Below, in pieces: positions 12,690-24,399 of a stretch of 64,000 nucleotides of DNA. The DNA is from Vitellaria paradoxa. Its lineage: Eukaryota; Streptophyta; Magnoliopsida; Ericales; Sapotaceae. The stretch is from positions 7,508,516-7,572,515 of the forward strand of contig CM034233.1 in the NCBI GenBank assembly GCA_019916065.1. The letters run 5' to 3'. The notes under the pieces are model-generated. The model searched no databases. It was not told where the DNA came from and saw nothing but the letters and a program-made list of their open reading frames with translations. How positions within the stretch are numbered: position 1 is the stretch's first letter; every line of letters begins with the position of its first letter. The position numbers and the translations under genes were made by a program.

Positions 12690-13398
12690 GTAATAAATTA
12701 TCATCCTAATATTTTGTTGTCCTTTTTAAAAGATGTTTTTTTTTTTTTTATTCCAAGTAGAGTAGTATTTACAAAAATGAATTGGCGTAGTTGTAGCCCT
12801 GCAATGCAACTTAGGAGACTGGTTGTTTGAAAAGATTATCCTTATTTATTAAAAAAAATTCAAAATTATTGAATTGATAATGAATTGTGCAATAATAATA
12901 ACTAATAAATTTTAGTTTTTATGAAAAAATAAATAAAGATTTGTATCAAATAATGTATATCAATTATCATAGACATTTGTAAAAATAATTAAAAAAAAAC
13001 ACTTTAAAATCTTTTTACACCCATTACACCTCAAATTAGGGGTTAAAAAAAACTTGATTCCTTTCCCTTCCTTTCCATTTACTTCCTTCCAATTAAGGTA
13101 TGAAATATTTTAATAATATGATAACTATTAAAATAATCTGTTCTTAAAATACAAGCGTGTTACATTCCCGTTTTCATTCCATGTACCAAAACCAAAAGAA
13201 ACATTGAAGTACAAATATAATTTTCCCCAACATTCTGCTTCAGTTTTTAAGTATCTATTTTCCTCGGTAAAAAAGCATTACTACACGGAGACTAGTCCTG
13301 AATAATGTGGTTGACTCTCATCATCACGAGCTCTTTTGATTTTCATTACACATACAATTAAGTTAAAAAAAATTAATATAAAAAGGGCATCATATGAT
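12690..13398. other. Spacer between two convergent genes
   Basis: AT-rich, with homopolymers and no open frame of interest. It should hold the 3' untranslated end of the Sec14-type gene reading leftward (about 13200-13398). Confidence 0.5.
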
Positions 13399-16300
13399 TT
13401 AGCTGGGTGGTGTTGCAAGGGATGTAGGGTCTGGAACCACCTCTGCTCCAGAGAAGCTATTGTTGCCATTTCTTTGCTTGTTGCTGAAACCCCACAAACT
13501 TGCAGTTTTCTCGTCATCTTCAACCATCAAGCTCGAGAACTCTTCGTGGTTGTAACTCAATGTGGCCTTTCCACCAAACTCAGTTGGAAGATTATCGACA
13601 TCAAAATAGGAACTCATGAGCTCGACGCTATCTTTATCTTTTGGGTAGACAAATTTTACCTTCTCAAATGTTTTTGGATCCAAGAAAAATTTAACAATCT
13701 GCATCAGCAAAAAGCAACAAGAGTTAATCCACGGCTAGAAATATAGACCCCGTATTTTCCCACATTCACAAGCATGCTTGTGTGTGAACCTGCGTTATAG
13801 CACAAGAAAGCTGCGCACTTTGCCATCATTCTGGGTATAATCGCAACTTGGGATGCAATTGAAAACACCATTTTAAGTGTTCACCCAAAGAAGATCTACA
13901 GCTATTCCAGGATGTCTGGAAACAAACCTTCCAGAATGCTTCAAATATTCTTGGTGGATTGTAGAGAAGTCCAACAGCCAGCCTCTCAGGGTAGTGGTTC
14001 TGCAGAATAGTTACAGTCTCTCGAGCACATTTTATGGGCACGCTGGTGCTTAGAGACCATCCCGTGAAGTCTATTAACCACACCATTTGTTCTTGGCCTT
14101 CTGGAAGATTAAGAATAGCATTCTCCAAGAGATACACTAGATGTCGGATCTGATTGTCAAGTGATGATGTATTCTGCGAGACAGAAAAAGCATCTCAAAT
14201 ATTGAAGGCAGACGAAAGCTGAAGGGCTCTTAAAAAATGAGTATGTTACCTGCCTTCCCGGCCTCATTATCAGAACACTCCTCCCGTCACGGTCATGAAA
14301 ATTTGCTCTAAATAATTTTCCACTCTCACCTTCCATTGCAACTTCATTCTAACAAAAGAAACCAACGTGGTCAGTAGGAAGTTATACGAACCAATCTAAA
14401 TACTTCTATTAAAATGGCAGAAAGATTAACATTTAAGCCAGATGGGCAGAACAGGTATAAGAAAGACATCAATGGTAACCATAACTTTGTATCATTCATG
14501 TAACAGGTGGACCGTAGAGGTTATTGCTTGGTCCAGCAGTAAACCACTTGGGATGTCAAAGACAAGACTGTTTGATAGGTCCCAGTCAAAACCTTAAGTA
14601 AATAAGATTCTCTTAGGGTGAGAATAAACCACAATTTGGATTAATATCTACTGTTTCTTTTATTATTATCCATGGCTTTAAATAAGCCAAAACTTCACAA
14701 CCTGATGCTGAAAGAGCAGACAATTGACCTAAACAATCTACATTAGGAACAGTTAAAATAACAAATAGATAAGTCAAATATAAAAACTAGATCCTAAATA
14801 AACTAAAAATCGTAACAAATATCTCCTAATATCATTTCTAGATGATCTGTAACTTCTTCACAATCCTCTCCACAATTCTATGCCTCTTCAGCACGTATCA
14901 ATACCTCCCTCTCATGTGGACACTTGTCCCCAAGGTCTACACCTGGATGTTGCTTCTAGAGGTATTCCGAGATAATGCTCACTTGATTTGTCTTTATCTT
15001 CTGTAATTTCTTCACAGATAATCCCATCAGAAGTGTTGATATAACTCTCTAACAATAACAATTGAGGCCTTTGGCATTTATGTCCAGTCGCGAACTTGTC
15101 ATTACAATTGAAAGAGAGACCTTGTGCACGTCTCCTCTACATCTTGTCCCAAGTTAGCCTTTTTAGCGGTGAGGAAGAATTAATTTTCGTCGTGGGTGGA
15201 AAAATCAGTGGTGCGCCGGTGTCCTGCAATGGCTGCACAATTCCACCTTGCCAGAAAAGCTGTTCATCTTTTATCCGTGCTAAGTTAATAGCTTCCTTTA
15301 ATGTCTTTAGTTTAAACATCTGAATTCCTTCTACAATTTTCAATTTAAGACCTCCCATAAATGTTCCTGCCAACACCATCTGTGTCCATCCCTGTACTCA
15401 ATTTCCTAACTTTTCAAACTCTCGTTGATAGTCTTTAGTTTAAATATCTGAATTCCTTCTACAATTTTCAATTTAAGACCTCCCATAAATGTTCCTACCA
15501 ATGCCATTTGTGTCCATCCCTGTACTCAATTTCCTAACTTTTCAAACTCTCGTTGATAGTCTCGTAGTGAGCCTACCTGTTTCACCTTTGATAAAGCCTC
15601 ATCAAAATCTTCACACTTTGTAGGTCTAAAATGAGCCCAGAGTTCTTCTTCAAAATCTGCCCACGTCACTTCCCTCCCTTCTTCTTTGTAGGATCAACGT
15701 AACAACAACCATCATTGATTAGCTTCACCCTCAAGGTGGAATAACGCCAAAGACACCTTTTGTGCTATCGGGGTACCTTGGAATTCAAAGAATTGGTCCA
15801 CTCTGTTGAACCATTCTGTTGGATCATTGCCTGAGTATTTTGGAAACTCAAGCTTGGCCGTTTTGGCTGAAACAATCTGACGGCCTCTATCAGTTTCGCC
15901 CTGTTGGAGTGAGAGGTCACCTCACGAGTATTGTTGTTATCGCTGCTGCCTTCTTTATTCGAAAGCAAAGCTTCAAACAGGCGGTTGAGAGTCATCTCCA
16001 GCTGGCTCAACTTGTTAACCATTCCAATTTCCATTTTTTGTAGGCCATCCTGAAGTCCACCAAGCCCCGCTTTCAAAATCTTGATCCTCTCTTTGTTGCT
16101 TGACTAACAAGGCTTTGATACCAATTGATACGTCCCAGTCAAAACCTTAAGTAAATAGGATTCTTTTAGGGTAAGAATAAACCACAATTTGAATAAACAT
16201 CTACTGTCTCTTTTATTATTATCCGTGGCTTTAAATAAGCCAAAACGTAACAACCTGATGCTAGAGGAGCGTATAATTGACCTACACGATCTATATTATA

Positions 16301-17271
16301 TAAGATAGAGAACGGTTAAAATAACAAATAGATAAGTGAAATATAAAAACTAAATCCTAATTAAACTAAAAATCCTAACAAATCTCTCCTAATATCACTT
16401 CTAGATAATCTATAACTTCTCCACGATCCTCTCCATGATTCTATGCCTCTTCAACATGCATCACTGTTGATATGAATTAAAAGCACCCTCCTTTTAACAC
16501 TGGGGAATGGCCATAACCAGCAAATTGGCCATATATAATTGCAAAGAAATGAAACAAAAACAATAATAATTGGTGCTGGTTATGCCAATAACACACCAGT
16601 TTAGTAATCTCAATAAACAACAAACAGAATAAAACTTGTTCCAAATTACCCAGAGAATTTCCTCAGGTTTATAGGTTGATCTCCACTTCAGTGTCTCTTC
16701 CAACATTTTCTTTGACTTGTCCACGTTCCAGTTCCGAGCAACCAAATATCTCCTCAAGCATGCATCATTGCAATACTGCAAGCTCCTTCCAGATTGTGGT
16801 CCAAGAGCAGCCTTAAGCTCTTTGACCTATATTCAACATAGGTTTTGAGAGAATTAGTAAGAATACTGTCTGAATCCATTCTTCTGTTCTGAAATAGCGA
16901 AGATTAGGCAGTAACTTGAGAATTATTCTTCTAAAGTCATTTTCCATTTAAGCCTTGAAATAAAACATACATTACTGATAGCTAAAAAGTAGAAAATGGA
17001 ATTATGTAATCCATCCCAAGCAAGTGAAAGACAGCATTTTCAAGTGAGGCATAAATCTAACAATTGGCAAAAAAACAACACAGCCTCATGGCATGTAAGT
17101 CAATTCTATAAAATTTATTAAGGGATACGACAATTAGAACAAAAGATATAAGAGTAAAATCAGTTAATTAGTTGTGCCATGAGTGCTTCAGTTTCCAAAT
17201 AGTCAAGATTGCATTACCTTAGACTCAGGTTCCAGCTGGTCACGACGAGAATTACCCCAGCGAAGAAACAT
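13399..17271 (-). CDS. Sec14-like (CRAL-TRIO) phosphatidylinositol-transfer protein
   Basis: Five coding exons on the minus strand: 17271-17218, 16826-16650, 14348-14250, 14173-13928 and 13698-13399. All junctions are GT-AG and phase 0, giving 291 residues, the usual size of the short plant Sec14 clade. Residues 1-18 start MFLRWGNSRR. About 20-75 form the CRAL-TRIO N-terminal helical region (ACLRRYLVARNW, then EETLKWR). About 80-245 are the lipid-binding CRAL-TRIO fold (FHDRDGRSVLIMRPG, WLIDFTGWSLSTSVP, NHYPERLAVGLLYNPP, then LPTEFGGKA). The C-terminal tail is polar. Sec14 proteins exchange phosphatidylinositol and phosphatidylcholine between membranes and present lipid to kinases; the exact ligand here is inferred. 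Intron 3 carries an LTR element in the same orientation without disturbing the exons. The closest relatives I recall are Arabidopsis At1g75170/At4g36640-type proteins. Confidence 0.93.
14573..14900 (-). repeat. 3' LTR (328 bp)
   Basis: Left-hand copy in window orientation; starts TGATAGGTCCC and ends CACGTATCA. It aligns end to end with 16126-16463 with scattered substitutions and small indels. Confidence 0.88.
14903..14912 (-). other. Polypurine tract of the LTR element
   Basis: Read on the minus strand, GAGAGGGAGG lies two bases before the 3' LTR, where plus-strand priming occurs in LTR retrotransposons. Confidence 0.7.
14913..16080 (-). pseudogene. Broken gag remnant of the Ty3/gypsy-type element
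   Basis: Minus-strand open pieces at 16076-15765 and 15379-15137 carry recognisable gypsy-type Gag sequence: a coiled-coil-like N-terminal part, the retrotransposon-gag core and a downstream zinc-knuckle region. The frame is broken by a 128-base tandem duplication, there is an in-frame stop just before the knuckle, and the first cysteine position of the knuckle is replaced by serine. Nothing downstream of gag remains. The product cannot be functional as it stands. Confidence 0.75.
15303..15558. repeat. 128-bp tandem duplication inside the gag remnant
   Basis: 15303-15430 and 15431-15558 are near-identical (a few substitutions, such as AAACATC against AAATATC). The added length of 128 is not a multiple of three, so it also shifts the gag frame. 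Confidence 0.85.
16112..16123 (-). other. Primer-binding site matching initiator tRNA-Met
   Basis: Minus-strand TGGTATCAAAGC, two bases after the 5' LTR. It differs by one base from the complement of the 3' end of plant initiator tRNA-Met (TGGTATCAGAGC), the usual primer for Ty3/gypsy and Ty1/copia elements in plants. Confidence 0.85.
16126..16463 (-). repeat. 5' LTR (338 bp)
   Basis: Right-hand copy in window orientation; on the minus strand it starts TGATGCATG and ends GGGACGTATCA, next to the primer-binding site. Confidence 0.88.
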
Positions 17272-18930
17272 GGTGAGAGCTTCCTCAATCCGGCAGCTGA
17301 GGTCAAACTATAACTGCAGACTTCATATAAGATTCATTATATTTAAGTACATATTATTGACAACATAAGTAGAATAACTACAAACTCACTCCATATACTA
17401 ACAAACAGAACCACAATTTCTCCTGCACAAAGAATCTAATCCACCAGAGAGAAATTCTGTCCACTTAGTAAGCCAAAGAAAAAAATATCAATAGAAACTG
17501 AACAACTGCAGAACAGAAATGCATAGCTATAATATAAGGAAAACAAATCTCATGCCATCTCCTAAAAATAATTTAAGTTAAATCAGCATGCCAAAGCTAG
17601 CAGAAAATAGAAATAAACTCGCTGTAAATATCGTGGAGAAGCACAGGCGGACCCACACTGTAAGTTGTGGGGTCAGCCACCCACATTGGAAAATCTTTTC
17701 AGCCACCCACATTGGAAAATCTTTATTATATGTAGCTATTTTTTATGTAAGTTGTGGGGTCAACTCTCATATAGTTTTGCTAATTCATCTCCTATATCTA
17801 CTCAAAATCCTTCTTTGGCGCGGAGCACATATAAAAGGATAATTCACTGCGTAATTTTGATTATTTCTTCCAAAAATTATCCTCAAAAAACAGATTTCAT
17901 TACAAAAAAATTCCCCTCTTTCTCCTGATCAATCGACTGGAAGTAATTTTTGCCCCCCACTGACAAGAAATACTGGGTCCATCTCAATGCTGGTCTATCT
18001 CAATGCTGCAGACAACAGGCTTAGAAAATAATTCTAAATAACAAGCTCGGCCAAAGGAAGCTCAGTGGTAGCTTAATAGCTAGTACAGATCACCGTCAGC
18101 TAACTTAACACAGTTCACTGGAAATAATTTTGAAATTTTTATGAACAGGAACACATTGACACAAAATAGCTTGGGACATTTTTAACAAAGGCCCAATCAA
18201 TCAAAAACTAGAGAGCCATAGTAAAAGGAAACCAGACCTAAGTTGATAAAAAAAGATCAAAATTAAATAGACAAGCCCAGAGAGTGAAAATCTGAAAATT
18301 AAATCGAACGGAAAAACAATTTTTGAAATCACAAGCTGGATAAAATCTAGAAAATCAACTGATGACGAACAGAATTGACAATAAAGTAAGTTGCATTCAG
18401 AGTAGAAGTAGAACAATTACGTAGATCAGAATGTTAAAATGTCAGATCAGATTCGCTAATCAAGTCGACGACCGACGCAGGGTAACCCAACCCAGCATCT
18501 CGCATTTGACAAATAAATCAATCTATAGCCCAATCTGACCAATCAATTAAAACCTGAACTCCATAATTCCCCTTTTCCCCACCGGCCAAACAGAAAATTA
18601 AAGAATAAACATTAGAAAATTCAGAGGAATTCAATATCTCGAAGAAGCAAGCGGATCTAGTGGAACAAGCACCTGCAAATCCACTGTCCAAATTACAAGT
18701 CCGGCCATAATAAAACAGAACAATAACACACGCACCTATATACATACAAAAATATATACTCAAATCTCTCAAAAGCTTGAAAGTCAAAGAGGAGAAGAGT
18801 CCGTCGGCTGACATACCAGGCTAAGAAGAGGAGGAAGGAAGGGAGGGAGGGAGGGAGGGAGAGAGAGAGAAATCTTCACTTAAGCAGCACTGCCATGGAA
18901 TTCTTGTCCAGCTCCATCAACTGAACAGAG
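17272..18930 (-). other. 5' leader of the Sec14-type gene with a 1.5-kb intron
   Basis: The minus-strand leader begins near 18930 and runs through a (CCCT)n/(CT)n stretch at 18838-18870. A donor CCTG|GTATGT starts the intron at 18816 and an acceptor CTGCAG ends it at 17314. A seven-codon upstream ORF (18896-18876) precedes it. Inside the intron, 17660-17770 holds a 26-base tandem duplication (CAGCCACCCACATTGGAAAA) in what looks like a transposon remnant with GGACCCA-type ends (about 17648-17990). Confidence 0.5.
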
Positions 18931-19591
18931 AGCAGGCTGTGAATATTTTAGTTTGCAAGTTCAGGTCAACGACTAAAAAGTACCGGAAGGAAGTACCTGA
19001 CCATTTCGGTACAGGTGGATGGCTGTTAATGCACTGTAGAATTTTTATGGCCCCTCGACTATTTTTCATCGCTTATGTTTTTATTGTTGGTTTTTAAATG
19101 GACGGGATCATTTTATGATTATTATAATTTTAAACAGAATATACCAAATTATTACGAGTAGGCATCTATGCAAATTAACTTGGCGATGATTTGTATAAAA
19201 AAAAAAAAAGGGAGCAAAATAGATTAATTCTTTCCATGGAAAGGGCGGGAGGGGTTAATTACGAGAAATCGTCAGTCGAATATTTGACTAATATTTCTAT
19301 AGAAAGCTCAATGATTTGAGTGTCAGTCCATTTGATATCAAGCAATCTGTGAACTTCATCGACTCACTCTGATAAGTGGAGCTGAGCCAAGATTAAAGAT
19401 CGGGGGATATACACAGATCGTAAGTTTGATTCTTACTTGTAATGACCAAGATTTAAGTAAAGGAACGTGACAGTAGGTTACTGCGTTAGTTCTTTTGAAA
19501 ATTTATAAATTAATAGGTAAAACCGTCGAGTAATTTCTCCTGTTACCAAAAAAAAAAAAAAAAAAAACTTCATTGCAATAATAGGTCATAA
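18931..19591. other. Promoter-side intergenic DNA; SINE-like piece
   Basis: The upstream flank of the Sec14-type gene. 19270-19567 resembles a retroposed SINE: a moderately GC-rich body with a box-B-like GTAAGTTTGATTCTTAC at 19420-19436 and a 19-A tail at 19549-19567. No target duplication was confirmed. Confidence 0.35.
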
Positions 19592-19697
19592 TAGGGCATT
19601 TGGCAAAATAAAAAATATTTAAATATTATTATTTTTTATTTCACTACATAAATTACGAATTTACAAACTATCTCACTTTTTGTCATTTTAAATGCCC
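19592..19697. mobile_element. Short MITE (about 105 bp)
   Basis: Ends TAGGGCATTTGGC and TTTAAATGCCCCC form an inverted repeat around an AT-rich core. Related in its ends to 40278-40599 and 43714-43855. Confidence 0.5.
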
Positions 19698-19864
19698 CCA
19701 ATATTTACACATTTAAACTTGTAAAAATTATCAAAAAAAATCTAGATGGATTATTAAATCCATTTTAAATATTTTACATGTCTAAGAAAAAAAAAATATA
19801 TTACTTAATTATTCTAACAGTCTCATTATTAGTTAACAACTCATTGAGTAATAAATTCCATTGA

Positions 19865-20795
19865 AATACCAAGGTCACATTTGATAACGTTTTCGTTTTT
19901 TATTTTTCTGTTTATGTTTTCAAAATTTTGTAAACTCACAATAGAAATATATTTGATAAACCTTTTTATATTTTTTTGTATCTAAAAAAAATGAAAACAC
20001 AAACAGAAAACTGTAAACAGAAAAAAGATGTTTTCACTCTAATTTTCTTTTCTGTTACTAATATTTTGTCAATTTTAAAACTTTGTCTATTTTTGTCACA
20101 TTACATAAAAATAAATTATTTTATTCAAATATTTTATTAAAATAAGTTATTTTAATAAATAATATAATTAATTTAATTATATAAATTAATATAAATTATT
20201 TTTAATAAATAATAAAACTAAATTATTTAATTTAATTTAATTTAATAATTAATTATTGATAAATTATCTGAAATAAATATCATAATTAATTAATTTTATA
20301 ATTATTTTAAATAAATATCATAATTAAATTAAATTAATTATGATTTAATTAATTTAATGTATATAAAATATATTTTATTAAATTATTTTAATAAATAATT
20401 AAATGAATTTAATTAATTTAAAAATAAATAATTTAATTTAATAATTTATTTAATATGAAATATATTTTATTAAATTATTTTTAATAAATAATATAATTTA
20501 AATTTATTGAAATAAATGATTTTAATAAATAATTTACTATATTAATTTAATTAATTATATTAATTAAATTAAATTAATATAAAATATATTTTATTAAATT
20601 CTATTAATTTTTTAAAACTAATAAACTAAATATTTTTAAAAATAAAAATTTATAATTATAAACAAGCTTAGATTTCCAAACGTAGTTTCAATTTTCATTT
20701 TAGAAAAAATAAACAGTAACAGAAAATAAAAAATAGAAAACGACAGTAAAAAAATAACAAAAAAACGACAACGTTGTCAAACGAAAAATAACTTA
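19865..20795. mobile_element. AT-rich foldback MITE, copy 1
   Basis: The left end ACATTTGATAACGTTTTCG and the right end, read in reverse complement, GTTTGACAACGTTGTCG, continue into T-rich arms containing TTTTCTGTTTATG-like text. The core (about 20090-20640) is almost pure A/T made of AATTTAAT/AATAAAT runs. A related copy lies at 56025-56775. Confidence 0.6.
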
Positions 20796-20835
20796 ATAGC
20801 TAGCGTATTTAACATTTTAACTTACCATTTCTTTA

Positions 20836-20871
<36 letters not shown>

Positions 20872-22200
20872 GTATGTTATTTTCACCTATCCTTTCAATA
20901 TTATTAAAGGGCTAATTATTTTTTTTTCACTTCATGTACTTAAGATGAAAAAGTAATTATCCCTGAATTAAATAATTGTTCAGCATAAAATTTAAATAAG
21001 TCACTGAAAAAGAATTGAAATAAAAATGACATTTCTAATATTTATTAACTTAAGAGTCATAAAATTTAAATATGTCACTGAAAAGAAATGAAATAAAAAT
21101 TACGTTACTAATGTTAATTAATTAATTTGTTTAAGTGCTCAATCCGTGCATAATTAAACGCTTGGAACTTTGTGGGTTTTCTACATTAATTTATTATGAA
21201 TTTTTTTTTTATTTTTAATTGAAAACACATAAAACGATTTTTTATCATTTTTTATTTCACGTGTAAACTCATTTTTTTGTTTTTTAAAACAAAATTTCAA
21301 AACATAAATAATTAAATGTGTTTTAATTGTTTTTCTTATTTTTAAAAGCGTAAAATGACAAATGCACTTAAAACTGAAAATAGAAACAAAAACAGAAAAC
21401 AAAAATTAGAAACATAAACCAAATAGTACCTTATTTATTTCAAAATTAATTCCAAATCTAATACTTTTTTTATTACAACGTCTCTTATTTTTTAAAAATT
21501 ATCTAAATTGTACATTTCTTTCTTTTTTATTTTTTTTCTATTAAAATCTACCAATATCATTTCAAATTAAACTAGTTTATTTTTCCATGCATATCTGCTC
21601 TGCATATCTATTGGAGTTAGATTCTGGTTAAAAATATATATATATATATATATTTTTTTTTTTTTAAAAAAAGAAATATTAGATTTTGTTTAAAAATATT
21701 TAAAAATGAAAAAATTATCATTTGTTTAAAAAACGCATTAAAAGTTAGGATAATAATAAAAGGGAAACAAATCTCATTTGCATAAAAAGACATTACTATA
21801 ATTTTTAAAATATATATATATATATATATATATTAAAAAATGAAATGGGAAAGTTTACAATTCATACAATTATCTAAAATCAAAATAAATGTGAATATAA
21901 AATCAAGAATTCTTTTTTAAAAAATCAAATTTCAGAGTTTCCGCTTCTGCCCAACACAAGGAAAGAATCATTATTTTTACCGAAAACGATCGTTGCTATA
22001 AGCATTCATTTGGTTATACGTATAAGCCTTCCTACTGAAAGACTTTGTACGCATCAAACTTAAAATAAAAATAAACATTTTCATAAGTCATATTTTATCT
22101 TCATAGATATTTAAAAAAAATTAATAAAAAACTAAAAAGGAAAATAATTTTTAAATTGAAACACTTTGCCTAAAACTAAAAGATGATGCGGAAAGAAAAG
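20796..22200. other. Intergenic, AT-rich, with microsatellites
   Basis: No gene seen. It holds (ATT)n at 20836-20870, (AT)n at 21630-21655 and 21806-21832, and half of the T-rich MITE family at 21175-21432, ending ACCAAATAGTACC. Confidence 0.5.
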
Positions 22201-22475
22201 CATTGAGGCTCGAAAAGGGTAGTCGAATTAGTTCGGATGGAAGAGACTGGAATCAATAGGTCCTGGGTTTGACTCCTCTTGGGGGCAGTCTTTCCTTTAA
22301 TTGTGGAAGGCCATCTAACAGCTTTCTCGGCTGAGCCGATCAGCCAGGACTTACCTAGGCTGGTTTATCTCCTCGTGGTTCTTTGCCGACTAGGACCACA
22401 GAACGAATTTCACCCAGTACACACCCATACGTAACGACTGCGAATCTCTCCCCGACTCCAGGAAAAAAACATTGA
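22201..22475 (+). mobile_element. tRNA-derived SINE with target duplication
   Basis: A 263-base GC-richer body (22207-22469) is flanked by CATTGA direct repeats (22201-22206 and 22470-22475) and ends in a 7-A tail. Near the 5' end a box-A-like AGTCGAATTAGTTCGG (22221-22236) is followed about 30 bases later by a box-B-like GGGTTTGACTCC. This is the layout of a tRNA-headed SINE transcribed by RNA polymerase III. The family is not one I can name. Confidence 0.6.
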
Positions 22476-22598
22476 AATAGAAATTAATTTTGAGAAAGTA
22501 TTAAATCGAGGGCCAAAAACTCAAAAATCAACCCGCTTGACAGAGTATTAATGGTAGTACATTTTTTTTATTATTATTTTTCTTATTTTGAAGCACAA

Positions 22599-22679
22599 GG
22601 ATCCAGGTGGGCTCGAACCACCATCCTCCCAAACGCCAGAGGCGTTAGGGCGCTCTTACCAATTTGAGCTTATGGATCC
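22599..22679 (-). tRNA. tRNA-like gene with aberrant anticodon arm (likely pseudogene)
   Basis: On the minus strand the 7-bp acceptor stem GGATCCA/TGGATCC, a D-arm (GCTC...GAGC) and a perfect T-arm (GGTGG-TTCGAGC-CCACC) are all present, with good box A and box B. The anticodon region is wrong: with a five-base variable loop the anticodon stem is CCCTA/TTGGG (one mismatch) and the loop is 13 bases, ACGCCTCTGGCGT, which itself folds. No T run for polymerase III termination follows closely. I assign no amino acid. It could be a tRNA pseudogene or a tRNA-derived repeat. Confidence 0.5.
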
Positions 22680-22739
22680 ACTCTGTCAACAAATGCCTGC
22701 TTCAGCCCCAACCATAAATACCGCCACCGCCAAATGAAT

Positions 22740-23107
22740 GATGACTGTTTACAACTCCAACTAAGTTTAAAAAAAAAAATTAGGAGTTTCGACTTTTTTA
22801 AAATTTTAAAAATTCAAACTTAAAAAAAAAGTGTTAAAATTCATTAAAACAAATCCTTTATAACACATTCTGATAAATTGACACATTTTTTTAAGAAATT
22901 AAACTGACATTTATATTAAAAAATTTTACAAAATTTCAAAAATTTTTTAAATTTTCTACTAAAATTTTATCACATTCCATTTTATATAATTTTTAACAAT
23001 TTTATATAAACATCCAACTATTATTTCAAAATAAATTTTATGAAATTCCAAAAAATTTCACTTTTCTTAAATTTTAATTTTTTTTTTCACACTCCAAACA
23101 GCCTTAA
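22740..23107. mobile_element. MITE-like element
   Basis: The right end CACTCCAAACAGCCTTAA and a left end near GACTGTTTACAACTCCAA, with an internal AT-rich sequence closely like 2521-2900 (repeated TTTCAAAAATTTTT-type text). Confidence 0.4.
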
Positions 23108-24399
23108 TTCACGCCAACTTCAGCCCCAACCCTACTACCATCCCATATCCCCGCCCACCCTCAATATAACCGATGAATTGCAAGCTTCGACCACACAACT
23201 GCATTTCATTCAAATCTAACAAAGAAGCCAATGATCGTAAATGGAATTTACATGTTTTTTTTTTTTAAAGAAAAACTAGGAATAGCAATATTTAGGAACA
23301 ATACAAAAATAACAACATGAACATAAAATTACTAAAATACGTAAATCAAACTTGATAAAATTCAAAACCAAAATAATAATTTAACATGCCCACAAAATTT
23401 AGAAGATGCTTGGTGTAATAAAAATTACTAAAAAAATTCTAAAATTTTTTAAAAATATTTAAAAGTCTTGAAGTACAATTTTTAAAAATATTTAAAATTC
23501 TTTAACACATTTTCTACTGAAACAATTATAAATTTATTTAATAAATTTTTATAAACTCCGATGACATTCCCCTAATCCCAATATTTTTTCTTTAAAAATC
23601 CTCAAACTTTTCACTTCTTTTAATACTAATTCAAAAGTTGACGTAAAACTATTTCATCGGATAAAAAAAATGTTTGTATTATTTTTTTCTACAAAAATTA
23701 ATGCAAAAATTAAAAACCTTCATTATTCATATTTAAAAAACATAATTTAATGACTGTACATCAAACGTTTAAAAATTACCCAACCTATATTTTTCTTACT
23801 TTTTATTATTTTTCATTGCTCCAAATGCCCTATTCACACACAATAAATTGAAAATCAATAACAATAACGCCTAAGAACAACTTCAAATTTGAATGAATTT
23901 TAAACTAAAGACTTGACATGAACTTCCCACTTTTTATATTCAATTAGCTTCAACTAAAATTTCAAGCTTTTCAATTCACTAAAATAAAATTCAGTTCAAA
24001 AATTCAACATGTAGAAAATAATTTAACAAAAAAAACCTAAAAAAAGATAAAACTACAAAAATCTAACTTCTAAGCTTGGCTACCAAATAAAAATGCTCAT
24101 CAATTGAACAAAGTAGCCAATAAAAATATCATTTGTCAATAAAAATAACTGCCAACTTCAAAAGCATTTTAAAAGTAAAAAAGAGAATCAAAATACAATG
24201 ATGTTCTCGCCAAGATGGGGGGGGGGGGGGGAGAGAGAGAGGGAGGGGCGCTTGGTTTGACCTACAAATACTCCCTGTGTTCCACCACATACAGTTTTAC
24301 AGAGCCACAAGAAGGGCGTGATCAACAAAATATGCTACAAGAACCTAATTATGCTACAACAAAATATGCAAACCTACATTAACAGCTAGATGATAATTA
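23108..24399. other. Intergenic, no gene seen
   Basis: AT-rich, with A/T homopolymers and a G/GA microsatellite at 24219-24243. 23401-23830 has the CTCCAAATGCCC-type wording of the local MITEs without clear ends. Confidence 0.5.

Larger units (their letters stand above)
14568..16468 (-). mobile_element. Small Ty3/gypsy-type LTR element in a Sec14 intron
   Basis: A complete but shortened element. Five-base direct duplications CTGTT flank it (14568-14572 and 16464-16468). Two LTRs begin TG and end CA. A primer-binding site lies next to the 5' LTR and a purine tract next to the 3' LTR. The internal region is only 1225 bases and holds a gag remnant; no protease, reverse transcriptase or integrase is present. 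It is therefore non-autonomous. The LTRs differ at many sites, so the insertion is old. It reads in the host gene's direction inside intron 3. Confidence 0.88.

Noticed and set aside
13336..13746. 136-codon plus-strand open frame
   Set aside because: It is antisense to the last exon of the Sec14-type gene, which has clear family sequence and matching splice phases.
18518..18814. 98-codon minus-strand frame beginning ATGTCAGCC
   Set aside because: It starts inside the GTATGT donor of the Sec14 leader intron, so it is intronic.
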